From the NCBI RefSeq assembly GCF_028767185.1, contig NZ_JARACK010000002.1, positions 124,001-188,000 of the forward strand: DNA of 64,000 bases, read 5' to 3'. Below are positions 8,507 to 16,232 of this stretch, piece by piece. The notes beneath the pieces are model-generated. The model was given only the letters and a program-made list of their open reading frames with translations, ran no database searches and was not told where the DNA came from. The first letter of the stretch is position 1; every line of letters starts with the position of its first letter. The stretch is from Mangrovimonas aestuarii. Its GTDB lineage: Bacteria > Bacteroidota > Bacteroidia > Flavobacteriales > Flavobacteriaceae. The translations under genes were made by a program, and so were the position numbers.

Positions 8507-9358
8507 TTGAAAAGGAAATTAGCCATATTGGGGGTTTGTATATTGACATCATCCTGTCAGTTTTTTAAATCGGAATCCGAGGGAACTCCTATTGCACGTG
8601 TAAATGATAGTTATCTCTATCAAGTCGATATAAAGGGTTTGGTAGCAGAAGGGGCTTCTGCTAAAGATAGTACTATTTTAGTAAACAATTTTATTAACCG
8701 ATGGGCTACACAACAACTATTGGTAGATGGTGCTTTAAGAAATCTTAGTTTAGATAAGCAAAATGAATTTGAAAAACTTGTTCAGCAGTATAAAACAGAT
8801 TTATATACTAAAGGATACTTAGAAGCCTTAGTAAATAAAAATCTGAAAACCACGGTAACAGATGAAGAGGCTTTGGCTTATTATGACCAAAACAAGGAGG
8901 CTTTTAAACTTAATGAAGAATTGGTTAAGTTGAGATACATTAGTCTTGATATCAATAGAAAGGATGTTGATAAGATTGCTGAGCGACTTAAGCGTTTTGA
9001 TAATGATGATAAGCGCATTCTTGATTCTATGGCAATTCAGTTTAAGTCCTATTCACTAAAAGACTCGGTCTGGGTGGGTGTAAGTCAAGTTGTAGATAAG
9101 GTGCCAGCCATAACTATTGACAATAAAAACGATTTGTTAAAAAAATCTAATTTTATAAGGCACAAAGATTCATTAGGAGTATATTTGATGAATATAAATG
9201 ACGTGTTAAACCGTAATGAACAGGCCCCTTTAGAGTACGTTAGGCCTACAATAGAGCAAATTGTAATTAACAAACGAAAGCTGGAACTCATTAGGGATTT
9301 TGAAAAAGATATAACCAAAGATGCAATTAAGAATAAACAATTTGAAATCTATAAATAA
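8507..9358 (+). CDS. Degenerate parvulin-like lipoprotein
   Basis: A 283-residue lipoprotein: a short signal sequence ends in the lipobox LTSSC (Cys at about residue 17). The TTG start abuts the TAG of the preceding gene with no gap. The N-terminal half has the SurA/PpiD-type sequence expected of a chaperone domain (IARVNDSYLYQVDI ... FINRWATQQLLVDGA). The segment where a parvulin domain should begin reads VKLRYISLDINR instead of the usual xxHILI, and no GYHI/GWHI motif is visible. It therefore looks like a PPIase relative that has lost catalytic features and kept a chaperone or scaffold role. The position between two real parvulins supports a joint function. Confidence 0.75.
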   Translation: MKRKLAILGVCILTSSCQFFKSESEGTPIARVNDSYLYQVDIKGLVAEGASAKDSTILVNNFINRWATQQLLVDGALRNLSLDKQNEFEKLVQQYKTDLYTKGYLEALVNKNLKTTVTDEEALAYYDQNKEAFKLNEELVKLRYISLDINRKDVDKIAERLKRFDNDDKRILDSMAIQFKSYSLKDSVWVGVSQVVDKVPAITIDNKNDLLKKSNFIRHKDSLGVYLMNINDVLNRNEQAPLEYVRPTIEQIVINKRKLELIRDFEKDITKDAIKNKQFEIYK

Positions 9359-10766
9359 ATTAAAACCATTATTTCTTGGAGCAGCAACTTTGCTGTTTTC
9401 AAATGTGCTTTCAGCTCAAGAAGTCATAGAAGATACACCACGAGCTGAAAAAAAGATAGATAGTGTAAAGCATTTTCAGGCTAGAAAGATTGATGGTGTT
9501 GCAGCTGTTGTTGGTGATTTTATTGTATTGGATTCTGATATAGATAAAGCCTATTTACAATTACAAGCACAAGGCGTATCTACAAAAGAAATTGGTCGAT
9601 GTCAGTTGTTTGGTAAATTGCTAGAGGATAAGTTATATGCACATCATGCAATTCAGGATAGTGTTGAGGTTTCAGATGCCGAAATCCGTTCGTTTATAGA
9701 CCAGCAAATCGATCAGTTTGTTGCACAAACTGGGTCTATGGAAGAGCTTTTAAAATTCTATAAAAAAGAGGATGAGAAAAGTTTGAGGGATGAAATGTTC
9801 GAAATCAACAAAAACAGCGAATTGGCCAAACGTATGCAGGCTAAGATTGTTGAGGATATTGAAATAACTCCAGAAGAAGTTAGAGAGTTTTTTAATGATA
9901 TTCCTGAAGATGAACGTCCTTATTTTGGAACAGAGCTTCAAGTAGCAGAGATTGTTATTGAGCCAGAAATAACCCAAGAAGAAAAACAGAAAACTATAAA
10001 TCGTTTAAAGGAAATTAAGGCTGATGTTATTGAAAACGGAGCCAGTTTTCGCTCAAAGGTTGTACTTTATACAGACGACAAGGCTTCTATATCAAAGGGA
10101 GGACTTTATACATTGAATAGAAAGCAACCGCGTATGGTGAAGGAGTTTAGGGAGGTTGCCTTTTCTTTACAAGAGGGAGAGATTTCAGATCCTTTTGAAA
10201 CAGATTTTGGGTATCATATTATTTACTTAGAAAAAATTAGAGGTCAGGAATACGATGTACGCCATATTCTGTTGATTCCAGAAGTGTCTCGAGAAGCTAC
10301 TCAAAAAGCAAAAGATGAGTTAAGTACTGTTCGTGAACGAATTGTAGATGGTGATATAACCTTTGCAGACGCTGCTCGTGAATTTAGTGATCAAAAGGAA
10401 ACCCGTAATGAAGGAGGTCAAATGATTAATCCAGTAACTCAAGACTATAATTTCGAACTTACTAAAATAGATCCTGAATTATACAGTCAAATTCAAAATT
10501 TGAAAGATAATGAGGTGAGTTATGTCTTAACTGATACTGATAGAACTGGAAAGGTTCGCTTTAAAATCCTTACAGTTACTGGTCGTGTAGATGAACATGA
10601 AGCAAATTATTCTAGAGATTATCTTAAAATTAAGGAGCTAGCCTTAGATGATAAGCGTATTAAAGCTATTGAGAAATGGCAAAATGAAAAGATTATGGAT
10701 ACTTACATTAAAATAAGTGCCGATTATCGAGACTGTGAATTTTCTGGAAACTGGTTAAAACAATAA
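9342..10766 (+). CDS. surA: Periplasmic chaperone SurA-like, two parvulin domains
   Basis: An exported peptidylprolyl isomerase of about 474 residues. I prefer the TTG at 9342, which gives a standard signal peptide (KLKPLFLGAATLLFSNVLSAQ) and a 17-base overlap with the preceding gene. An ATG at 9321 would add seven residues ahead of it. The N-terminal domain begins with the SurA motif IDGVAAVVGDFIVLDSDID. The first parvulin domain (AEIVIEP ... FETDFGYHIIYL) and second (DVRHILLIPEV ... ARE) follow, the latter less complete. It is expected to escort outer-membrane proteins to the BAM machinery. It is third in the parvulin operon, with moxR starting 3 bp later. Confidence 0.9.
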   Translation: MKSINKLKPLFLGAATLLFSNVLSAQEVIEDTPRAEKKIDSVKHFQARKIDGVAAVVGDFIVLDSDIDKAYLQLQAQGVSTKEIGRCQLFGKLLEDKLYAHHAIQDSVEVSDAEIRSFIDQQIDQFVAQTGSMEELLKFYKKEDEKSLRDEMFEINKNSELAKRMQAKIVEDIEITPEEVREFFNDIPEDERPYFGTELQVAEIVIEPEITQEEKQKTINRLKEIKADVIENGASFRSKVVLYTDDKASISKGGLYTLNRKQPRMVKEFREVAFSLQEGEISDPFETDFGYHIIYLEKIRGQEYDVRHILLIPEVSREATQKAKDELSTVRERIVDGDITFADAAREFSDQKETRNEGGQMINPVTQDYNFELTKIDPELYSQIQNLKDNEVSYVLTDTDRTGKVRFKILTVTGRVDEHEANYSRDYLKIKELALDDKRIKAIEKWQNEKIMDTYIKISADYRDCEFSGNWLKQ

Positions 10767-10769
10767 TTT

Positions 10770-11723
10770 ATGTCTGATGTCATTGCCGTAGAACAATTAG
10801 TAACGAAGTATGAAGCCCTAAAATCAGAAATAGCTAAAGTTATTGTTGGGCAGGACGATGTTGTAGAACAAATACTTATTTCAATTTTTTCTGGTGGTCA
10901 TGCCTTACTGATAGGAGTACCAGGACTGGCAAAAACCTTGATGGTAAATACCATTGCACAAGCTTTAGGCCTGGATTTTAAGCGTATTCAGTTTACTCCA
11001 GACCTTATGCCGAGTGACATTCTAGGTAGCGAGATCTTAGACGAAAACAGACATTTCAAGTTTATTAAAGGCCCAATCTTCGCAAATATCATTCTAGCCG
11101 ATGAGATTAATAGAACGCCCCCAAAAACACAGGCAGCTTTATTGGAAGCAATGCAAGAGCGTGCTGTTACTGTTGCAGGGCATCATTATAAGTTGAGTTT
11201 GCCTTATTTTGTTTTGGCAACCCAAAACCCAATTGAACAGGAAGGAACTTATCCTTTGCCAGAGGCACAGTTGGATCGTTTTATGTTCGCCATTCACTTA
11301 AAATATCCTAGTTTTCAAGAAGAAGTAGAAGTGGTTAAATCAACCACGGCAGGCAATGTAACTACAATTAATCCACTTTTTTCTTCAGAAGAGATTATTG
11401 AATACCAACAGCTTATTAGAAGAGTTCCTGTAGCCGATAACGTTATAGAGTATGCCGTAACTATGGTTGGGAAAACTAGACCAGATAGTGATACTGCTCC
11501 TGAGTTAGTGAAAAACTATATCGATTGGGGTGCTGGGCCAAGGGCTTCACAAAACTTAATCTTAGCGGCTAAGACACATGCTGTGATTCGTGGTAAGTTT
11601 TCACCTGATATTGAAGATGTTCAGGCAGTTGCATTCAGTATCCTAAGACATCGAATTATTAAAAATTATAAGGCAGATGCGGAAGGAATCACAGAAGAAC
11701 AGGTAATTAAGAGTTTGTTTTAA
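10770..11723 (+). CDS. MoxR-family AAA+ ATPase
   Basis: A 317-residue cytoplasmic AAA+ ATPase of the MoxR type. It has Walker A GVPGLAKT (about residues 49-56), Walker B ILADEINR followed by the MoxR signature TPPKTQAALLEAMQE, sensor 1 ATQNPIEQEG, and the C-terminal lid domain. MoxR proteins usually act on VWA-domain or DUF58 partners encoded next door, for example in envelope stress or complex maturation. No such partner follows here: the next gene is an acyltransferase. It is the last gene of the parvulin operon and is followed by a terminator-like hairpin. Confidence 0.92.
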   Translation: MSDVIAVEQLVTKYEALKSEIAKVIVGQDDVVEQILISIFSGGHALLIGVPGLAKTLMVNTIAQALGLDFKRIQFTPDLMPSDILGSEILDENRHFKFIKGPIFANIILADEINRTPPKTQAALLEAMQERAVTVAGHHYKLSLPYFVLATQNPIEQEGTYPLPEAQLDRFMFAIHLKYPSFQEEVEVVKSTTAGNVTTINPLFSSEEIIEYQQLIRRVPVADNVIEYAVTMVGKTRPDSDTAPELVKNYIDWGAGPRASQNLILAAKTHAVIRGKFSPDIEDVQAVAFSILRHRIIKNYKADAEGITEEQVIKSLF

Positions 11724-11749
11724 GTAATAAATCATATGTTTAAAAATTG

Positions 11750-11800
11750 ATCTGATTAAATGCTGAATGCTTATATTTAGCTTTTAATCAGATTTTTTTT
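11750..11800 (+). terminator. Intrinsic terminator-like hairpin after moxR
   Basis: The arms at 11750-11760 and 11783-11793 are perfect 11-bp reverse complements (ATCTGATTAAA), followed by a run of T to 11800. It would end the parvulin-moxR operon. The T-run contains the TTG start of the next gene, so it may also act as an attenuator. Confidence 0.75.
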
Positions 11801-12923
11801 GAGTAACTCCAATCGCAATTTTGGTCTTGATTTAATTAGAGCTTTAGCTATTTGTTTGGTAGTTTTTTCTCATGCCACATATTTGGTTTTTCCTAATGCG
11901 GAAAATTTGTTTGTTACAGGAGCAAGAACTTTAGGAGCAGTAGGAGTAGACATATTTTTTGTTTTGAGCGGATTTCTAATAGGAGGGATTTTGTTAAAAC
12001 AAATTGATCAAAATCAAACAAGGTTTAAAGATTTATTTACTTTTTGGAAACGACGTTGGTACAGAACCCTTCCTAATTATTTTTTAATACTTCTAATAAA
12101 CCTTATACTTTTAATCACTTTAGGTAAAGTAGTCCCTCAAAGTTGGTATTTGTATTTGCCCTTTTTGCAAAATTTTTATCAGCCCCATCCTGATTTTTTT
12201 ACAGAAGCCTGGAGTCTTTCGATTGAAGAGTATGCTTATCTGTTTTTACCTTTTATACTGTTTTCTGGTTTTTACTTTACCAAAGAAAAGAGTAGTCAAA
12301 AGAAGTGGTTTATAGGTGCTAGTATACTTGCTATTTTGTTCGGATTGATATTAAAAAGCATTTATGTGCAAGACGTTGATGTGCTAAATTATAAATATTG
12401 GAGCAGTACTTATAGAAAGGTAGTTGTATACAGGATGGATTCCATTTATGTCGGATTTGTCTTGATTTATTTTGTTAATGAGTATTCAAATTTTGTAACA
12501 AAATTCAAAAAACCAATGTTTGTAATAGGGACATTTTTGTTTTTTTGGATGCATGCATTTGTTTTTAAATGGGAAATTTTGCCAGAGACAAATACAGCGT
12601 TTTATGTGTTTATATATTTACAGAGTGTAAGTTTGAGTATTGCTTTGGTATTTCCATTGATAATTAATTTACCTAAACCAACCGCTTTTTTAGAAAAGAC
12701 AATCTATTTTCTTAGTACTCGATCGTATTCCATCTATCTAATCAATTACTCCATTGTGCTTTTGAACATTGAAGAAATTGTTAAGAGGTACCATGCTTCT
12801 CATTTTGGAAAGGCAATTGCAGTGTCTTCATTTTTAATTTTGACTTTACTTCTGTCAAATATATTGTACTCTTATTACGAAAAACCAATATTAGTTTTTA
12901 GGGATAAACGGCTTAAAATGTAG
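11799..12923 (+). CDS. Acyltransferase 3 (OafA/YrhL) family membrane protein
   Basis: A 374-residue polytopic membrane protein with roughly ten hydrophobic segments. It begins with the family signature RNFGLDLIRALAI, then SHATYL (catalytic His in segment 1), and VDIFFVLSGFLIGGIL with the FFxLSGF motif. R-x10-H and EAWSLSIEEY motifs are also typical. These enzymes O-acylate sugars of LPS, exopolysaccharide or peptidoglycan at the inner membrane; the substrate is unknown. The only usable start is TTG at 11799, because an in-frame stop lies at 11778-11780. Compared with its neighbours the gene is AT-rich and Phe-rich and sits alone between a terminator and the aconitase promoter, so it may be a later insertion. 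That last point is inference. Confidence 0.88.
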   Translation: MSNSNRNFGLDLIRALAICLVVFSHATYLVFPNAENLFVTGARTLGAVGVDIFFVLSGFLIGGILLKQIDQNQTRFKDLFTFWKRRWYRTLPNYFLILLINLILLITLGKVVPQSWYLYLPFLQNFYQPHPDFFTEAWSLSIEEYAYLFLPFILFSGFYFTKEKSSQKKWFIGASILAILFGLILKSIYVQDVDVLNYKYWSSTYRKVVVYRMDSIYVGFVLIYFVNEYSNFVTKFKKPMFVIGTFLFFWMHAFVFKWEILPETNTAFYVFIYLQSVSLSIALVFPLIINLPKPTAFLEKTIYFLSTRSYSIYLINYSIVLLNIEEIVKRYHASHFGKAIAVSSFLILTLLLSNILYSYYEKPILVFRDKRLKM

Positions 12924-13144
12924 AGCTTATATTTTGTTGTTTTTTTGATTGAAGTCCTTTAATTTATATTTATTCTAAAAAGAGAAAAGCTAATCTTCAA
13001 GTAGTGATGATTGTTAATTTATTACTTTTTTAAAGCTATATTTAGTAATTGCAAAAAAAAACACTGTTTAAATTTAGTTTCTTTGAGTTTTATTCATTGA
13101 TTAACTCTGTTTGTTGAATATTTTTTAATTACTGTTTAAATTCG

Positions 13145-13152
13145 TATTTTCG
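13145..13152 (+). promoter_or_regulatory. Putative -7 element of acnB
   Basis: TATTTTCG followed by CCACG, like the site before the gene at 60268 (TATTTTCGCACG). The -33 element is not clear: only T-runs lie at the right distance. If it is real, the acnB leader is about 120 nt long. Confidence 0.4.
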
Positions 13153-13174
13153 CCACGCTTAAAAACTATAATAA

Positions 13175-13243
13175 ATGGCTATGCTTGTATTAAATACACT
13201 CTGTAACCAGTCTTCTAGGTATACAGGTGGTATCTTGATTTAG
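13175..13243 (+). other. Possible 22-codon leader ORF before acnB
   Basis: ATG to TAG, coding for 22 residues (MAMLVLNTLC then NQSSRYTGGILI). It lies inside the presumed acnB leader and ends 33 bp before the acnB start. No ribosome-binding site is evident and short ORFs occur by chance, so this is only a candidate. Confidence 0.2.
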
Positions 13244-13276
13244 TGTAAGCCTGTAAAATCGAAATTAAGTTCTAAT

Positions 13277-16054
13277 ATGAATAGTTACAACGAATACATC
13301 AAAGAGATTGAAGCAAGAAAAGGTCAAGGCTTACACCCAAAGCCAATTGAAAGTGCTGAATTGATCTCTGAAATTATTGAGCAGATTAAAGATGCAGGAA
13401 ATGCTAACCGTGAAGATTCACTTAAGTTTTTTATCTATAACGTAGTACCAGGTACAACAGGGGCTGCTGGTGTAAAGGCTAAATTCTTAAAAGAGATTAT
13501 TCTTGAAAATGTTGTTGTTGAAGAAATCACTCCAACGTTTGCTTTTGAGTTATTGTCTCACATGAAAGGTGGACCTTCTATCGAAGTTCTTTTAGATATC
13601 GCATTAGGTAACGATGCAGAGCTTGCTAAGCAAGCAGCAGAGGTGTTAAAAACTCAAGTATTCTTGTACGATGCAGATACAGCTCGTTTAGAAGAGGCGT
13701 TCAAAGCAGGTAACGCTATTGCGAAAGAACTTATTGAAAGTTACGCTAAAGCAGAGTTCTTTACAAACCTTCCAGAAGTAGAAGAAAAAATTGATATAGT
13801 AACTTTCATCGCTGGAACCGGTGACATTTCAACCGATTTACTTTCTCCAGGTGCAGATGCGCACTCTCGTTCTGATAGAGAATTACACGGACAGTGTATT
13901 TTTGAGCACAACAAGGAGATGCAAAAAGAGCTTACAGAGCTTAAAGCACAACATCCAGACAAGCGTGTAATGCTAATCGCAGAGAAAGGAACAATGGGAG
14001 TTGGTTCTTCAAGAATGTCAGGTGTAAATAATGTGGCATTATGGACAGGTATTCAGGCGAGTCCTTACGTACCGTTCATTAACATTGCTCCGATCATTGC
14101 TGGTACAAATGGTATTTCTCCAATTTTCTTAACGACTGTTGGAGTAACAGGAGGTATCGGAATCGATCTTAAAAACTGGGTTAAGAAAACAGATGCAGAA
14201 GGAAATACAGTTGTTGATGCAGATGGTGAGCCAGTTTTAGAGCAAGCATATTCCGTTGAAACAGGAACTGTTTTAACTATTAATACAAAAACAAAGAAAT
14301 TATATAACGGTGATAAGGAGTTGAAAGATATTTCAGCTGCACTAACTCCACAAAAAATGGAGTTCATTAAAGCAGGTGGTTCTTACGCGGTTGTATTTGG
14401 TAAGAAATTACAAACATTTGCTGCAAGTGTTTTAGGAATTGAAGTTCCTGTTGTTTATGCGCCTTCTAAAGAAATTTCTATTGAAGGACAAGGTCTTACA
14501 GCTGTTGAAAAAATATTCAATAAAAATGCAGTAGGAACTACTCCAGGTAAAACGTTACATGCAGGATCTGACGTTCGTGTAGAAGTAAACATCGTAGGCT
14601 CTCAGGATACTACAGGTTTAATGACTTCTCAAGAATTAGAAGCAATGGCTGCGACTACCATCTCACCAATTGTTGATGGAGCTTATCAGTCTGGGTGTCA
14701 TACTGCTTCTGTATGGGATGATAAGTCTAAAGCGAACATTCCTAAGTTGATGAAGTTTATGAATGACTTCGGTTTAATTACAGCGCGTGATCCTAAAGGT
14801 GAATACCACGCAATGACTGACGTTATTCATAAAGTACTTAATGATATTACAATCGACGATTGGGCTATCATCATTGGTGGTGACTCGCACACGCGTATGT
14901 CAAAAGGGGTTGCTTTTGGAGCAGATTCAGGAACAGTTGCTTTAGCTTTAGCCACTGGAGAGGCTACAATGCCGATTCCAGAGTCTGTTAAAGTAACTTT
15001 CAAAGGTGAAATGAGAAGCTTCATGGATTTCCGTGATGTAGTTCACGCTACGCAACAACAAATGTTGAAGCAGTTTGGTGGAGAGAACGTTTTCCAGGGA
15101 AGAATCATTGAGGTTCACATTGGAACATTAACTTCTGATCAAGCCTTTACATTTACTGACTGGACAGCAGAAATGAAAGCCAAGGCTTCTATTTGTATTT
15201 CAGAAGATGAGACTTTAATTGAATCATTAGAAATTGCTAGAGATCGTATCCAAATCATGATTGATAAGGGAATGGACAACGCTAAGCAAGTTCTTAAAGG
15301 TTTAGTAGATAAAGCAAATACAAGAATCCAAGAGATTAAAACTGGTATTAAGCCAGCTATCAGACCTGACGTTAACGCTAAATACTATGCTGAAGTTGTA
15401 ATCGATTTAGATGAGATAGCAGAGCCAATGATCGCAGATCCAGATGTAAACAACGATGATGTTTCTAAGCGTTATACGCACGATACGATCCGTCCACTTT
15501 CTTTTTACGGTGGAACTAAAAAGGTTGATCTTGGTTTCGTGGGTTCTTGTATGGTTCACAAAGGCGATATGAAGATATTAGCTCAAATGTTGAAAAACAT
15601 CGAGGCGCAAAAAGGTCAAGTTGAATTTAACGCACCATTAGTAGTTGCTCCTCCAACATACAATATCGTTGATGAGTTAAAAGCGGAAGGTGACTGGGAA
15701 GTATTGCAGAAGTACTCAGGGTTTGAGTTCGATGATAACGCTCCAAAAGGATTAGCACGTACCAAATATGAAAATATGTTGTACTTAGAGCGTCCAGGCT
15801 GTAACCTTTGTATGGGTAACCAAGAAAAGGCTGAGCCTGGTGATACTGTAATGGCAACTTCAACACGATTGTTCCAAGGAAGAGTTGTTAAAGATTCTAA
15901 TGAGAAAAAAGGTGAATCTTTATTATCATCTACTCCCGTAGTAGTATTATCTACTATCTTAGGTAGAACTCCAACCATGGAAGAGTATGAAGAAGCTGTA
16001 GATGGTATTGTTTTAACCAGATTTGCTCCATCTCAAAAGCAGTTGGTAAAATAG
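13277..16054 (+). CDS. acnB: Aconitate hydratase B (bifunctional aconitase / 2-methylisocitrate dehydratase)
   Basis: A TCA-cycle enzyme converting citrate to isocitrate via cis-aconitate; family members also act on 2-methylisocitrate. The 925-residue protein has the AcnB order: an N-terminal HEAT-like domain (about 1-160), the swivelling domain (about 165-400), then the catalytic domains. The iron-sulfur cysteine signatures are GFVGSCMVHKGD near residue 757 and ERPGCNLCMGNQEK near 840. GGDSHTRMSKGVAFGADSG and the C-terminal STSTRLFQGR/LGRTPTMEEY sequences are also typical. E. coli AcnB is shorter (about 865 residues); the additional length lies mainly in an insertion around residues 305-370. 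It is followed by a terminator and then a second, unrelated-type aconitase. Confidence 0.96.
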   Translation: MNSYNEYIKEIEARKGQGLHPKPIESAELISEIIEQIKDAGNANREDSLKFFIYNVVPGTTGAAGVKAKFLKEIILENVVVEEITPTFAFELLSHMKGGPSIEVLLDIALGNDAELAKQAAEVLKTQVFLYDADTARLEEAFKAGNAIAKELIESYAKAEFFTNLPEVEEKIDIVTFIAGTGDISTDLLSPGADAHSRSDRELHGQCIFEHNKEMQKELTELKAQHPDKRVMLIAEKGTMGVGSSRMSGVNNVALWTGIQASPYVPFINIAPIIAGTNGISPIFLTTVGVTGGIGIDLKNWVKKTDAEGNTVVDADGEPVLEQAYSVETGTVLTINTKTKKLYNGDKELKDISAALTPQKMEFIKAGGSYAVVFGKKLQTFAASVLGIEVPVVYAPSKEISIEGQGLTAVEKIFNKNAVGTTPGKTLHAGSDVRVEVNIVGSQDTTGLMTSQELEAMAATTISPIVDGAYQSGCHTASVWDDKSKANIPKLMKFMNDFGLITARDPKGEYHAMTDVIHKVLNDITIDDWAIIIGGDSHTRMSKGVAFGADSGTVALALATGEATMPIPESVKVTFKGEMRSFMDFRDVVHATQQQMLKQFGGENVFQGRIIEVHIGTLTSDQAFTFTDWTAEMKAKASICISEDETLIESLEIARDRIQIMIDKGMDNAKQVLKGLVDKANTRIQEIKTGIKPAIRPDVNAKYYAEVVIDLDEIAEPMIADPDVNNDDVSKRYTHDTIRPLSFYGGTKKVDLGFVGSCMVHKGDMKILAQMLKNIEAQKGQVEFNAPLVVAPPTYNIVDELKAEGDWEVLQKYSGFEFDDNAPKGLARTKYENMLYLERPGCNLCMGNQEKAEPGDTVMATSTRLFQGRVVKDSNEKKGESLLSSTPVVVLSTILGRTPTMEEYEEAVDGIVLTRFAPSQKQLVK

Positions 16055-16083
16055 TATAAGGATAAAATTCAAATTATCATAGA

Positions 16084-16113
16084 AGTCTGAGTTTTAAAGC
16101 TCGGACTTTTTTT
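16084..16113 (+). terminator. Intrinsic terminator of acnB
   Basis: An 8-bp stem (AGTCTGAG with CTCGGACT, one G-T pair) and a loop of TTTTAAAG, directly followed by a T7 run. It lies 30 bp after the acnB stop. Confidence 0.8.
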
Positions 16114-16232
16114 GTGCCTTATATTGAGTTGTGTTTTGGAGTAAACCAAACGGATTTATGTTTTTCAATCGAGTACTTATTTCGTATCTTGTGTAGACTA
16201 AAAAGGAATTATAATAAACAATACTAGATTTT

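Larger units (their letters stand above)
12924..13276. other. 353-bp intergenic region: acnB promoter and leader
   Basis: No conserved gene is visible. The first 200 bases are AT-rich with many T-runs. A TATTTTCG element (13145-13152) probably marks the acnB promoter. A short ORF of 22 codons lies in the leader (13175-13243). No clear terminator for the acyltransferase gene was found. Confidence 0.6.
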
